Positions 1 to 8,313 of a stretch of DNA of 64,000 nt are shown piece after piece. This DNA is from Nocardioides albertanoniae. Lineage in GTDB: Bacteria > Actinomycetota > Actinomycetes > Propionibacteriales > Nocardioidaceae. A program made the translations under genes and the position numbers. Where the stretch lies: contig NZ_VFOV01000001.1 in assembly GCF_006716315.1 (NCBI RefSeq), forward strand, positions 62,001-126,000, in the 5' to 3' direction. How positions within the stretch are numbered: position 1 is the stretch's first letter; the number at the start of each line of letters is the position of its first letter. The notes beneath the pieces were generated by a model. It made no database searches and was not told the origin of the DNA. It saw nothing but the letters and a program-made list of their open reading frames with translations.

Positions 1-271
1 TGCACTTGCGCCCGTTGACCAGCCCGATGCCGGCGACGACGCCCGCCGAGGGCACCGCCCACTCGTCACCGTCGTCGTACATCTCGTACGCCGCCAGCGG
101 AGCCACCTCGAGGAACGGTGATCCGGGGTCGAGGAGCGCATCGATCCGATCACGCGGGAGCAGCTTCCCGCGGTCGGTGTGTCGCTTCCGCGACCGCTCG
201 CTCCCACCCTGTCGCACCCGCCCGAGCCGCTCGCGCAGCTCGAGGGTCAGGTCACGCAAATTCGCCGCCAT
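1..271 (-). CDS. acyl-CoA carboxylase carboxyltransferase (beta) subunit, N-terminal part
   Basis: Partial gene running off the left edge; the first 90 residues are present. The reading contains [15 protein letters not shown], then [20 protein letters not shown] and [14 protein letters not shown], the standard N-terminus of biotin-dependent carboxyltransferase beta subunits, most like methylcrotonyl-CoA carboxylase (leucine catabolism). This subunit moves the carboxyl group from biotin to the acyl-CoA. The ATG at 271 has no Shine-Dalgarno sequence. A TANNNT hexamer (TAACCT) lies at -12 to -7, so the mRNA may be leaderless. A 24-bp palindrome overlaps that hexamer, and the TetR gene just upstream is on the same strand, suggesting local control. 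The exact acyl-CoA substrate (methylcrotonyl, propionyl or acetyl) cannot be fixed from the N-terminus. Confidence 0.85.
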   Translation of the reverse strand, partial: MAANLRDLTLELRERLGRVRQGGSERSRKRHTDRGKLLPRDRIDALLDPGSPFLEVAPLAAYEMYDDGDEWAVPSAGVVAGIGLVNGRKC

Positions 272-275
272 AGGG

Positions 276-299
276 CGAGGTTAACGTTCATTAACCTCG
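276..299. promoter_or_regulatory. TetR-type operator upstream of the carboxylase gene
   Basis: Perfect inverted repeat CGAGGTTAA-N6-TTAACCTCG, with 9-bp arms and a 6-bp spacer. It ends 4 nt before the carboxylase ATG and covers the candidate -10 hexamer TAACCT. A related copy (17 of 24 positions identical) lies at 917-940, exactly 4 nt before the tetR start. Operator function is inferred from symmetry, duplication and position. Confidence 0.75.
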
Positions 300-348
300 G
301 CTGACAAGATGCTCGGCCGAAACAACGGTCTCGGCACCGGCCCTCCGG

Positions 349-912
349 CTACTCGGTGAGGGCGGCTCGGGCCATCGTGGTGAGCACGGAGCGCGTCGAC
401 TCGGCGGGGAGCACGCGGTTGTGCGGCGTGGAGTTGATCAGGCCGAAGACGCCGTGGGCCATCGCGCGGGCGGTGTCGTGGGAGAGCGACGGGTTGCGGT
501 CGCGGAGCTGGTCGGCCCACAGGTCGACGTACTTGCGCTGCAGGGTGCGCACCTGCTCGCGCGCCTCGTGGGGCAGCGACTGCCAGTCGCGCTCCTGCAC
601 CACGATCAGCGCCCGGTCGCGCAGCGCGAAGTCGACGTGCCAGTCGATCAGGGCCTCGATGGCCGCGGAGGTGCCCGAGGCCGCCTTCACCCGGGTGCGT
701 CCCTCGCGGAGCAGCTCCTGGGAGATCGAGACGAGCATCTCGGCGAGCATCGCGTCCTTGCTCGGGAAGTGCTTGTAGAGCGCCGGCCCGGAGATGCCAC
801 AGGCGGCACCGAGCTCGGCGACGGAGACGCCGTGGAAGCCTCGGGCCGCGAAGAGCTCGGCCGCGGTGTCCAGGATCTGTTCGCGCCTGGTCTTCGTCGG
901 GGCCGTGGTCAT
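349..912 (-). CDS. TetR/AcrR family transcriptional regulator
   Basis: 187-residue regulator of usual TetR length. Residues 1-55 form the TetR_N helix-turn-helix (REQILDTAAELFAARGFHG, then CGISGPALYKHFPSKDAML); the rest is an all-helical ligand-binding domain. It lies directly upstream of, and in the same direction as, the acyl-CoA carboxylase gene, an arrangement known for regulators of branched-chain amino acid and fatty acid breakdown in actinobacteria. An acyl-CoA ligand is therefore plausible but not shown. Palindromes in front of its own start and the carboxylase start suggest autoregulation plus control of the catabolic operon. The ATG at 912 has no Shine-Dalgarno but has TAACCT at -12 to -7, consistent with leaderless transcription. 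Confidence 0.9.
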   Translation of the reverse strand: MTTAPTKTRREQILDTAAELFAARGFHGVSVAELGAACGISGPALYKHFPSKDAMLAEMLVSISQELLREGRTRVKAASGTSAAIEALIDWHVDFALRDRALIVVQERDWQSLPHEAREQVRTLQRKYVDLWADQLRDRNPSLSHDTARAMAHGVFGLINSTPHNRVLPAESTRSVLTTMARAALTE

Positions 913-916
913 TGCT

Positions 917-940
917 CGAGGTTAGCGCTGATTCACCCGC
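917..940. promoter_or_regulatory. second TetR-type operator, in front of tetR
   Basis: Degenerate copy of the 276-299 palindrome (CGAGGTTAGC at its left end), matching 17 of 24 positions. Like the first copy it ends 4 nt before the start codon of the gene it precedes and overlaps a TAACCT hexamer at -12 to -7. Autoregulation of the TetR gene is inferred. Confidence 0.6.
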
Positions 941-944
941 GATT

Positions 945-1637
945 TCACTCCTCGAGCATGTGACGTGCGCGAAGCACGGCATCGAGCGCGATCTCGACGT
1001 CGTCGACCTGCTCGCGCGCGGGCTCGCCGGAGCCGGCCCGGTCGGGCTCGGGCTGCTGCCGCAGACGCTTCCGCAGCCGCCCCAGCAGCTCGTCTCGCCC
1101 GACACCGCGCAGCTGAAGCAGCACCGAGGCATCGCGGTCGACGATCCAGCACAGCTGGTGGAGCACGGCGAGGGAGTGGCCGCAGACCGCGTGCCAGTGT
1201 CCGCACGTGCAGGTCACGGCCAGCTCGTCGCCATAGGGCACGAGCTCGACCCCGGCCTCTTCGGCATGCTCGGCCACGTCGAGAGGCAGCTCTCCGACCA
1301 GCAGCGCCTCGGTGCGCTCCGGGGAGGCACCGAGCACCTCGGACAGCGCCGCGGCCGAGTCGGCGTCGAGCCCCGGCACCGCGCCGGTCACCGTCCACAG
1401 CCCGCGCTCGTCCTCGACGGCCGCGGCAAACCTGCCCGACTCGACGACCAGCCCACCGATGCGCCCCGAGCGCGCGAGCGCGCGGGCGCCGGTGAGCTGG
1501 TTGTCGTCGAAGGCCCGCTCCTCGATCGCCCGCAGGAGCGCGCGCCCCCACCAGGACTCGACCCGGACCAGACCGCGCCGGTGCGGCTCGCGGGCGAAGG
1601 TCAGCACCGCGCTCGCGGGTCGCTGGCGCTCGCTCAT
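945..1637 (-). CDS. SWIM zinc finger protein partnered with SNF2 helicase
   Basis: 230-residue protein with a SWIM-type zinc motif around residues 140-160: CTCGHWHAVCGHSLAVLHQL fits CxCx(n)CxH. SWIM domains bind DNA or protein partners. The N-terminal ~130 residues are a conserved actinobacterial region of unknown fold, and the C-terminus is charged and helical. The ATG at 1637 overlaps the stop of the upstream SNF2 helicase gene (TGA at 1634-1636), so the two are translationally coupled and probably work together. SWIM/SNF2 pairs of this kind are common in actinobacteria; their role, perhaps chromatin or transcription remodelling, is not established. Confidence 0.85.
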   Translation of the reverse strand: MSERQRPASAVLTFAREPHRRGLVRVESWWGRALLRAIEERAFDDNQLTGARALARSGRIGGLVVESGRFAAAVEDERGLWTVTGAVPGLDADSAAALSEVLGASPERTEALLVGELPLDVAEHAEEAGVELVPYGDELAVTCTCGHWHAVCGHSLAVLHQLCWIVDRDASVLLQLRGVGRDELLGRLRKRLRQQPEPDRAGSGEPAREQVDDVEIALDAVLRARHMLEE

Positions 1638-4348
1638 GACGCGATCCGGCGGCGCTTCTTGCGCTTCTGCGGGCCGAGCTTGACCAGCTCGCGCAGGTCG
1701 GCGTTGGAGAGCTCGGTGAACGCCGCCTCACCGCCGCCGAGCACGGCGTCGGCGAGCACCCGTTTGCGTGCCAGCAGCTCGGCGACCCGCTCCTCGACGG
1801 TGGCCTGGGTGATCAACCGGTGCACCTGCACCGTCTGCGTCTGCCCGATGCGGTGGGCCCGGTCGGTGGCCTGGTCCTCGACCGCAGGGTTCCACCACCG
1901 GTCGACATGCACCACGTGGTCGGCGCGGGTCAGGTTGAGCCCGACACCGCCGGCCTTGAGCGAGAGCAGGAAGACCGGCACCTCACCCGCCTGGAAGCGC
2001 GAGACCATCCGCTCGCGCTCGGCCACCGGGGTGCCGCCGTGCAGGAGCTGGTGGGAGACGCCGGCCGCCGACCAGTGCTCCGAGAGCAGCCGAGCCATCG
2101 CGACGTACTGCGTGAAGATCAGCACCGCCCCCGACTCCGCGATCACGGTCGAGACGAGCTCGTCGAGGATGTCGATCTTCTGCGACCGGCCGGCGATCCG
2201 GCCGCCGTCCTGCTTCAAGCTCCCCTGTTTCAAGAACTGCGCCGGGTGGTTGCAGATCTGCTTGAGCCCGGTGAGCAGGCTGAGCACGAGCCCGCGGCGC
2301 TGCGGGTCGTCGGCCTCGAGCCGCTCGATCCGCGCCATCGCGTCGCGCACGTACGCCTCGTAGAGCACCGTCTGCTCCCGCGTGAGCGACAGCAGATGAT
2401 CGGTCTCGGTCTTGGGTGGCAGCTCGGGCGCCACTCCGGGGTCCGACTTGCGCCGCCGCAGCAGGAACGGACCGACCAGCGCCGCGAACTCCTTCGCCTT
2501 GTCGACGTCCGCGCCGGCCTCGATCTGGCTCGCCCAGGCCCGGCGGAACGCCAGCCGGCTGCCCAGCAGACCCGGCACGCACCAGTCGAGCAGCGCCCAC
2601 AGCTCGGTGAGGTTGTTCTCCACCGGGGTGCCGGTCAGGGCCACCCGGGCGTGCGACGGGATCTCGCGCAGAGCCTTCGCGGTCGCCGACGCGGCGTTCT
2701 TCACGTGCTGTGCCTCGTCGGCGACGACCAGCCCCCAGGAGACCGACCCGAGCAGACCGGCGTCACGCCGCATCGTCCCGTACGTCGTCAGCACCATGCC
2801 GCTCGCACCGTCGAGGTCGCGCTCGGCGCCATGATGGCGCCGCACCTCGACCCCGGGCGCGAACCTCGCCAGCTCGGCCTCCCAGTTGCCGAGCAGGCTG
2901 GCCGGACACACGACCAGGGTGGGCCCGGAATGCTCCTTCTGGCGATGCAGGTGGAGCGCGATCGTCATCAACGTCTTGCCGAGGCCCATGTCGTCGGCCA
3001 GGCACCCGCCGAGGCCGAGCGAGGTGATCCCGGCCAGCCAGGTCAGGCCCTCGACCTGATAGCCCCGCAGCGTCGCCTGCAGGTCGGCCGGCACCTCGAC
3101 GGCCGGCCCCGAGGTCGCCTCGAGCACCTGGTCGCGCAGCTTGCCGATCGACGCACCGACGATCACCTTCTCGCCCGGCGCGGCCTCGGCGACCTCCGCA
3201 GGAACCTGCCCGGTCAGCGCGACCGCCAGCGCCTCGCCGCCACTGATCCGCTTGAGCAGCCGCTTGCGCGCCCGGCGCAGCACCGAGGGATGCACGACCG
3301 CCCACGACCCGCGCAGCCGGAGCACCGGCCCGGCGGCGCTCGCCAGCGCGTCCATCTCGGCGGCATCGAGCGGCTCGCCACCGAGCGCCATCTGCCACTG
3401 GAAGGCGAAGAGCCCCTTCTCTCCCAGCGGCGACTCGCGCATCAGGTCTTCGCGCGCATCGGTCGACGACGACGGCACCCGGTCGACCGCGACCGACGTC
3501 GTCAGGTCGCGGGAGAGCGATCGCGGCCACAGCACGTCGACGCCACGCTCCTTGAGCCACTCGACGCCGTCTTCGAGAAGACCCACGACCTCGTCGCTCG
3601 TGAGGGTCAGCCCCGACGGCACCGGCAGGTCGAGGAGCCGGTCGAGCACCGGCCACGCCTCGGCAGCACCACGCAAGGCCACCTGCGCGTGGGTGCGCGC
3701 CCGCGGGCCGAACCCGTGGTCGTCGGCTTCGTCCCACAGCCGGTCGGCGTCGGCCACATGCAGCGGATCGGCCTCGTCGTGCACCTGCGGCACCAACGTC
3801 AACGCCCCCGCGAGCAGATCCTCTTCAGGCGCCTCGACCCGCAGCGAGAGCCGCACCAGCGACGGCAGCGCGGCCGTGACCGGCCCCTCGTCGGTGCGAT
3901 AGCGCGACAACCGGGTCTGCAACGACTCCCGGAACGCGCCCGCGCCGTCGGCCTTCGGCGCCGAGGTCGGCACCGCGTCAGCCACCGCCGCCACGATCTC
4001 CCGCACCAGCAGCTCGGCGGCCTCCGCATCGAGGTCGTCATAGGCACGCGACTCCGCCAGCAGCCGCACCCGCTCCTCGTCGTCGGGCGCATAGCGCACC
4101 GCCCACGAGCCGCCGTCGGGCTCGAGCTGTCCGGCAGCGACGAACCGGAGCCCGAGATGCGCTGCCGACGCGACCAGAGCGACCGAGGGATGCAGCTCGG
4201 TGGCGGCGTACGCCTTCTTGAGCACCGGCAGCGCCGCCCGCATCGGCAACGACACCGATCGCCGCGAGTCGACGAACTCCACCGTCGACTCGCGCGGCGG
4301 CTGCGCGAGCCGAAAGACCGCGCGACCGGCGACGGGGACGAAGGACAT
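1634..4348 (-). CDS. SNF2-family DEAD/DEAH-type ATPase (HepA/RapA-like helicase)
   Basis: 904 residues. The N-terminal ~400 residues are the bacterial SNF2-associated region. The two RecA-like lobes follow: Walker A in LADDMGLGKTLMTIALHL, motif II VVADEAQHVKN, motif III ALTGTPVENNLTELW, and the C-terminal helicase domain with HVDRWWNPAVEDQATDRAHR and the RIGQ box. SNF2 proteins use ATP to translocate on double-stranded DNA and displace proteins; whether this acts on RNA polymerase (as RapA does) or on nucleoid proteins is unknown. It is the first gene of an operon with the overlapping SWIM protein. The very basic C-terminus (PQKRKKRRRIAS) may bind nucleic acid. The long open frames on the opposite strand are GC-driven shadows. 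Confidence 0.93.
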   Translation of the reverse strand: MSFVPVAGRAVFRLAQPPRESTVEFVDSRRSVSLPMRAALPVLKKAYAATELHPSVALVASAAHLGLRFVAAGQLEPDGGSWAVRYAPDDEERVRLLAESRAYDDLDAEAAELLVREIVAAVADAVPTSAPKADGAGAFRESLQTRLSRYRTDEGPVTAALPSLVRLSLRVEAPEEDLLAGALTLVPQVHDEADPLHVADADRLWDEADDHGFGPRARTHAQVALRGAAEAWPVLDRLLDLPVPSGLTLTSDEVVGLLEDGVEWLKERGVDVLWPRSLSRDLTTSVAVDRVPSSSTDAREDLMRESPLGEKGLFAFQWQMALGGEPLDAAEMDALASAAGPVLRLRGSWAVVHPSVLRRARKRLLKRISGGEALAVALTGQVPAEVAEAAPGEKVIVGASIGKLRDQVLEATSGPAVEVPADLQATLRGYQVEGLTWLAGITSLGLGGCLADDMGLGKTLMTIALHLHRQKEHSGPTLVVCPASLLGNWEAELARFAPGVEVRRHHGAERDLDGASGMVLTTYGTMRRDAGLLGSVSWGLVVADEAQHVKNAASATAKALREIPSHARVALTGTPVENNLTELWALLDWCVPGLLGSRLAFRRAWASQIEAGADVDKAKEFAALVGPFLLRRRKSDPGVAPELPPKTETDHLLSLTREQTVLYEAYVRDAMARIERLEADDPQRRGLVLSLLTGLKQICNHPAQFLKQGSLKQDGGRIAGRSQKIDILDELVSTVIAESGAVLIFTQYVAMARLLSEHWSAAGVSHQLLHGGTPVAERERMVSRFQAGEVPVFLLSLKAGGVGLNLTRADHVVHVDRWWNPAVEDQATDRAHRIGQTQTVQVHRLITQATVEERVAELLARKRVLADAVLGGGEAAFTELSNADLRELVKLGPQKRKKRRRIAS

Positions 4349-4395
4349 GCCACGACCGTAGCCGCCGCCACCGACATCGGAGTCTTCGAAGATCT

Positions 4396-4413
4396 CTCAT
4401 CCTGCAGGATGAG
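4396..4413. promoter_or_regulatory. perfect 18-bp palindrome between divergent genes
   Basis: CTCATCCTGCAGGATGAG is a perfect palindrome in the 121-bp gap between the leftward SNF2 gene (start 4348) and the rightward molybdopterin oxidoreductase gene. Candidate operator for either or both; no local regulator gene marks the owner. Confidence 0.45.
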
Positions 4414-4469
4414 GGAGCCGACCGCAGAGGCTGAGGCGCAGCGTCTCCGGCGCTGCGACGGTGGCAGAC

Positions 4470-5159
4470 ATGACCGAGACCACCCGCCCACGCGCCATTC
4501 TGCCTCCCGGACAGCGCGCCATCGACTTCTTCCCGCGCTTCGGGAGACGTATCGACCAGCCCCCGCCGACCGTGCCCGCACATCCGACCGTGACCTTCGG
4601 CGGAGCTGTCGCGCCACCGATCGAGGTGCCCGTGGACGACCTCGTCGGCGCCGACCGTCGCGTGCTCGACGCCGACTTCCACTGCGTCGCCGGCTGGTCG
4701 GTGACCGGCCTTCGTTGGGAGGGCGTCGCCTTCGCCGACGTCTATCGGCGGTACGTCGCGCCGGCCCTCCCGCCGGGCACGACCGTGACTCACCTGATGG
4801 TCCGCGGCCTCGACGGCGAGCACTTCTTGGCCCTCCTGGACGACCTCCTGTCCGACGACGTGTTCCTCGCCGACCGGCTCGACGGCCGCCCGCTCGACGG
4901 CACCCACGGCGCGCCGCTGCGGCTGGTCAACCCGGCGCAGTACGGCTACGCCAACATCAAGCACGTGTGCCGTGTCGACGCGCTGGCGGGCGCCCCGGCG
5001 GCAGGCCCGGCGTCGCTGCTCGAACGACTGCTGCAGTCGCACCCGCGGGCGCGTGTCTGGGAAGAGGAACGCCACGGCACCGTGCCCGGCCGGCTGGTCC
5101 GTCCGATCTACCGAGCGATCAAGACGGTCCTGCTCGCCAAGGCCGGTCGCGGTGAGTGA
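4470..5159 (+). CDS. molybdopterin-dependent oxidoreductase (sulfite-oxidase/YedY-type fold)
   Basis: 229 residues, single molybdopterin-binding domain (PF00174 type). The key motif is DFHCVAGWSVTGLRWEGV near residues 70-87, where the Cys is the conserved molybdenum ligand of the sulfite oxidase family; HGAPLRLVNPAQYGYANIKH matches the second conserved region. No Tat signal or membrane segment is seen, so it is probably cytoplasmic, unlike MsrP/YedY. Substrate unknown. ATG 4470 is preferred over the in-frame GTG at 4461 because it directly precedes TETTRPRAILPPGQR, the conserved-looking start. The next gene is a DHA2 exporter 68 bp downstream with its own promoter-like sequence, so co-transcription is uncertain. 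Confidence 0.85.
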   Translation: MTETTRPRAILPPGQRAIDFFPRFGRRIDQPPPTVPAHPTVTFGGAVAPPIEVPVDDLVGADRRVLDADFHCVAGWSVTGLRWEGVAFADVYRRYVAPALPPGTTVTHLMVRGLDGEHFLALLDDLLSDDVFLADRLDGRPLDGTHGAPLRLVNPAQYGYANIKHVCRVDALAGAPAAGPASLLERLLQSHPRARVWEEERHGTVPGRLVRPIYRAIKTVLLAKAGRGE

Positions 5160-5227
5160 GTCAGGTCACCAGTCGATTGCAGATAACAACTAGGCTCATT
5201 AACAACTCACACGTAGGCTGTCAACCC

Positions 5228-6835
5228 GTGACAGAAACTTCTGCCAAGCCTGAGAAGGCGCCCGACGAGCACCTCGACAAGAGTGTGCTGATCGTCGCAG
5301 GTGTCGTCGTGCTCGGATCGATCATGTCGATCCTCGATATCACCGTCGTCTCCGTCGCCCTGGAGACCTTCCAGCGCGAGTTCAGCGCCACCTCCGCCGA
5401 GGTCGCCTGGACGATGACGGGCTACACCCTCGCCCTGGCGACCGTGATCCCGCTGACCGGTTGGGCCGCCGACCGGTTCGGCACCAAACGTCTCTACATG
5501 ACCGCGATCGTGCTCTTCGCGCTCGGCTCGGCGCTGTGCGCGCTGGCCACCACGCTGCCGATGCTCGTCGGTTTCCGAGTGGTCCAGGGCCTCGGTGGCG
5601 GCATGCTGATGCCGCTCGGCATGACGATCCTGACCCGCGCCGCCGGGCCCGAGCGGGTCGGCCGCGTGATGGCGATCCTGGGCGTGCCGATGCTGCTCGG
5701 CCCGATCCTCGGCCCCATCATCGGGGGCGCTCTGATCGACTCCGCCTCCTGGCACTGGATCTTCCTGATCAACATCCCGCTCGGCGTCATCGCCCTGGCG
5801 TACGCCTGGCGGGCGCTGCCGAAGGATCACGTCGAGCCGTCGCAGTCCTTCGACTTCCTCGGCATGGTGCTGCTCTCGCCGGGTCTGGCGCTGTTCCTCT
5901 ACGGCGTCTCCTCGATCCCCGAGGCCGGCACGATCCTCGACACCAAGGTGCTCTCGTTCATGGTCGCGGGGCTTCTGCTGATCGCGGCCTTCATCCCGTG
6001 GGCGCTCTCGGCTCGCAACGACCACCCGCTGATCGACGTACGCCTCTTCGGCAACCGCGAGCTCACCGTCGCCGTGATCACTCTGGCGATCTTCGCGATG
6101 GCGTTCTTCGGCGCCTCGCTGCTGTTCCCGCTCTACTACCAGCAGGTGCGCGGCCAGGACGCTCTTCACGCCGGTCTGCTGATGGCTCCGCAGGGCCTCG
6201 GCGCGATGGTGACGATGCCGCTGGCCGGCATGCTCGCCGACCGCACCGGCCCGGGCAAGATCGTGCTCAGCGGTCTGACCACGATCGCCGTCGGCATGTT
6301 CATGTTCTCGCGGCTCGACGAGGCGACGCCCTACTGGTATCTCCTCGTGTCGCTGTTCATCATGGGCCTCGGCATGGGCGCCACGATGATGCCGACCTTC
6401 GCCGCCGCTCAGGCGACGCTGCGCGAGCACACGATCGCGCGCGGCACGACGCTGGTGAACATCGTCCAGCAGGTCGCTGCCTCCGCCGGCACCGCGCTCT
6501 TCTCGGTGCTGCTCACCAACGCGCTCTCGGGCAAGGAGTCGGTCTCCGCGGCCGGTGACCTCGCCGGAAAGCTGGGGGTCACCCAGGACGGTCTGCAGAA
6601 GTTCATGTCCGACCCGGCCAACCAGCAGAAGGTCGGCGAGGCCGCAGCATCGCTGGGTCTCGACCCGGCCAAGCTGCCCGAGCTGTTCAAGGCGATCCCG
6701 GTGGAGATGGCCGAAGCCTTCTCCTCCATCTTCGTCGTCGCCGCGATCCTCGTGCTCGTCACGCTCATCCCCGCCTGGTTCCTGCCCAAGAGCAAGGCCG
6801 AGCACGGCGCCGCCGCACCCACGGTGCTCCACTGA
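5228..6835 (+). CDS. DHA2-type (14-TM) MFS drug exporter
   Basis: 535-residue proton-driven multidrug antiporter of the EmrB/QacA class. Motif A region is GWAADRFGTKRLYMTA, motif C is GVPMLLGPILGPIIGGAL, and VQGLGGGMLMPLG follows the usual VxQGxGGG pattern. The hydrophobic profile is compatible with 14 membrane helices; the central loop (about residues 425-490, rich in Gly, Lys, Asp and Gln) is long. The GTG at 5228 (product VTETSAKPEKAP) is preferred; an upstream in-frame start at 5156 would add residues with no membrane or conserved character and would overlap the preceding gene. A TAGGCT hexamer ends 8 nt before the GTG, so a leaderless mRNA is possible. AACAACT and AGGCT words repeat twice upstream and could form a regulator site. 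Confidence 0.9.
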   Translation: MTETSAKPEKAPDEHLDKSVLIVAGVVVLGSIMSILDITVVSVALETFQREFSATSAEVAWTMTGYTLALATVIPLTGWAADRFGTKRLYMTAIVLFALGSALCALATTLPMLVGFRVVQGLGGGMLMPLGMTILTRAAGPERVGRVMAILGVPMLLGPILGPIIGGALIDSASWHWIFLINIPLGVIALAYAWRALPKDHVEPSQSFDFLGMVLLSPGLALFLYGVSSIPEAGTILDTKVLSFMVAGLLLIAAFIPWALSARNDHPLIDVRLFGNRELTVAVITLAIFAMAFFGASLLFPLYYQQVRGQDALHAGLLMAPQGLGAMVTMPLAGMLADRTGPGKIVLSGLTTIAVGMFMFSRLDEATPYWYLLVSLFIMGLGMGATMMPTFAAAQATLREHTIARGTTLVNIVQQVAASAGTALFSVLLTNALSGKESVSAAGDLAGKLGVTQDGLQKFMSDPANQQKVGEAAASLGLDPAKLPELFKAIPVEMAEAFSSIFVVAAILVLVTLIPAWFLPKSKAEHGAAAPTVLH

Positions 6836-7680
6836 GAGTCTCCAGAAGTACGCAGGGCCGGGCTGCCGTTGGCAGCCCGGCCCTTGCCGTACTCCTCGTC
6901 TTCGCCTTCGTCTTCGTCGCTGCCGGCTGTGGCTCACCGTCGGTGGCTCTTCCACCGACCGATGGCACCTTCGACTACCAGCTCGGCGCCACTGCTGACC
7001 GCCTGGCCGATGGCACGCCTCTCGACGTCGTCGTACGCGACGCCACCGCCGCACCCCTCGAGGACGCCTACAACGTCTGCTACGTCAACGGCTTCCAGAC
7101 CCAGCCCGGCTCCGACTGGTCCTCCCGGTCGTCGGCGCTGCTGCACGACGCCTCCGGAGAGCCCGTACGCGACCCCGACTGGCCCGACGAGATCGTCCTC
7201 GACCCGTCGACCGCGTCTGCCCGGGAGACGATCCTCGAGGTCGTCGGCCCGATCATCGAAGGATGTGCCGACGACGGCTTCGACGCCGTCGAGATCGACA
7301 ACCTCGACACCTGGACCCGCTTCGACGCCATCTCTCGCGACGGCGCCTTCGCCCTGGCGTCGGAGTACGTCTCCACAGCCCACGACCTCGGCCTCGCCAT
7401 CGCCCAGAAGAACGCCGCCGAAGCCGCGCAGGCCGCCCACGACGACCTCGGCTTCGACTTCGCCGTCGTCGAGGAATGCGGCGCCTACGCCGAGTGCTCG
7501 TCATTCACCGACGTCTACGGCTCCCACGTGCTGCAAGTCGAGTATCCCGACTCACTCGACGACGCCGGCCTCTCCTTCTCCGACGTCTGCGCCGACCCCG
7601 CTCGTGCTCCGCTCACCGTCCTTCGCGATCGAGACCTCGTGGGGCAGGGCGACGCTGCGTACGTCTTCGACAGGTGCTGA
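6832..7680 (+). CDS. GH114-like (endo-alpha-1,4-polygalactosaminidase family) lipoprotein with non-canonical start
   Basis: The mature part is a TM1410/GH114-type TIM barrel: NVCYVNGFQTQPGSDW, then DDGFDAVEIDN with the conserved acidic EIDN strand, then AIAQKN and VVEECG. Family members cleave galactosamine-containing polysaccharides outside the cell. The first canonical in-frame start is GTG 6943, but the 37 codons before it encode a textbook lipoprotein signal (basic start, ALAVLLVFAFVFVAAGC lipobox). No ATG, GTG or TTG is in frame there. The best candidate is CTG 6832, which overlaps the exporter stop as CTGA and suggests coupled translation. A 13-bp perfect hairpin (6855-6883) lies inside the signal-peptide codons. 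Function confidence is good; start confidence is low. Confidence 0.7.
   Translation: MRVSRSTQGRAAVGSPALAVLLVFAFVFVAAGCGSPSVALPPTDGTFDYQLGATADRLADGTPLDVVVRDATAAPLEDAYNVCYVNGFQTQPGSDWSSRSSALLHDASGEPVRDPDWPDEIVLDPSTASARETILEVVGPIIEGCADDGFDAVEIDNLDTWTRFDAISRDGAFALASEYVSTAHDLGLAIAQKNAAEAAQAAHDDLGFDFAVVEECGAYAECSSFTDVYGSHVLQVEYPDSLDDAGLSFSDVCADPARAPLTVLRDRDLVGQGDAAYVFDRC
6855..6883 (+). terminator. 13-bp perfect stem-loop after the MFS gene, inside the next signal peptide
   Basis: GGGCCGGGCTGCC, loop GTT, then GGCAGCCCGGCCC, 20 bp after the exporter stop. It looks like a factor-independent terminator but lacks a T-tract (TTGCCGT follows). It coincides with codons of the GH114 lipoprotein leader, so it may also act as an attenuator or be only a by-product of coding. 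Confidence 0.5.
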
Positions 7681-7739
7681 ACGGCGAAGCATCCGAATTC
7701 AGAGATCGCAAACACCTGCAAACGTGGTTACATGGCGCC

Positions 7740-8309
7740 ATGAAAAGTAAACGCGCCATCTCGGGCGCATTCGCGGGCGCGGCTCTTCTTCTCATCACTG
7801 CATGCTCAGCCTCAGTAAGCGCAGGCAAGTCCATGGACGAGAAGGATGTCGAGAAGACACTCTCTGACGCGCTGACGAAAGAAACCGGCACCAAACCCGA
7901 CAAGATCGACTGCCCCGGCGACCTCAAGGGCAAGATCGACACCAAGATGACGTGCACGCTGACCAGCGACACCGGCGAACACGACGTCGCCTTGACGGTC
8001 ACGAAGGTGGACGGCCTCGACATCCGTTTCCACTACGAGCTCGCAGATCCGACGAACGATGAGACAGCGTCCGGTCCGACCCTGGACAAGGCCCAGGTCG
8101 AGCAGAAGGTCTCGGGCATGCTCGAGAAGCAGGTTGGGCAGCGCCCCGACAAGATCGAATGCCCTGGAGACCTCCCCGCCAAGGTCGGAGCCTCGCTGGA
8201 GTGCACGCTCACCGCCGGCGCCGACGAGTTGGGCGTCACAGCCACTGTCACCGAGGTCGAGGACTCCACGGTCAACTTCCACATCGAGGTCGACGACCAG
8301 GTTGGGTGA
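7740..8309 (+). CDS. lipoprotein with two tandem DUF4333 domains
   Basis: 189 residues. Signal peptide with lipobox LLLITACSA (Cys at residue 20), then two copies of the same ~70-residue domain. Each has a helical start (EKDVEKTLSDAL; KAQVEQKVSGML), the core PDKIDCPGDLKGKI or PDKIECPGDLPAKV, then CTL and a beta strand ending in FHYE or FHIE. The paired cysteines in each copy probably form a disulfide. DUF4333 is found in exported actinobacterial proteins and has no known function. The ATG at 7740 gives the only signal peptide; longer readings merge with the previous gene in another frame. It ends 4 bp before the next gene, so co-transcription is likely. Confidence 0.85.
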   Translation: MKSKRAISGAFAGAALLLITACSASVSAGKSMDEKDVEKTLSDALTKETGTKPDKIDCPGDLKGKIDTKMTCTLTSDTGEHDVALTVTKVDGLDIRFHYELADPTNDETASGPTLDKAQVEQKVSGMLEKQVGQRPDKIECPGDLPAKVGASLECTLTAGADELGVTATVTEVEDSTVNFHIEVDDQVG

Positions 8310-8313
8310 TGGC

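Noticed and set aside
1820..5155. 1111-codon open frame on the + strand across the SNF2 gene
   Set aside because: Antisense shadow of a high-GC gene; composition is Arg/Asp/His/Gln-rich with no domain, and the SNF2 frame has clear motifs.
5156..5227. Upstream start for the MFS exporter
   Set aside because: It would overlap the preceding stop and add residues with no membrane or family character; GTG 5228 fits better.
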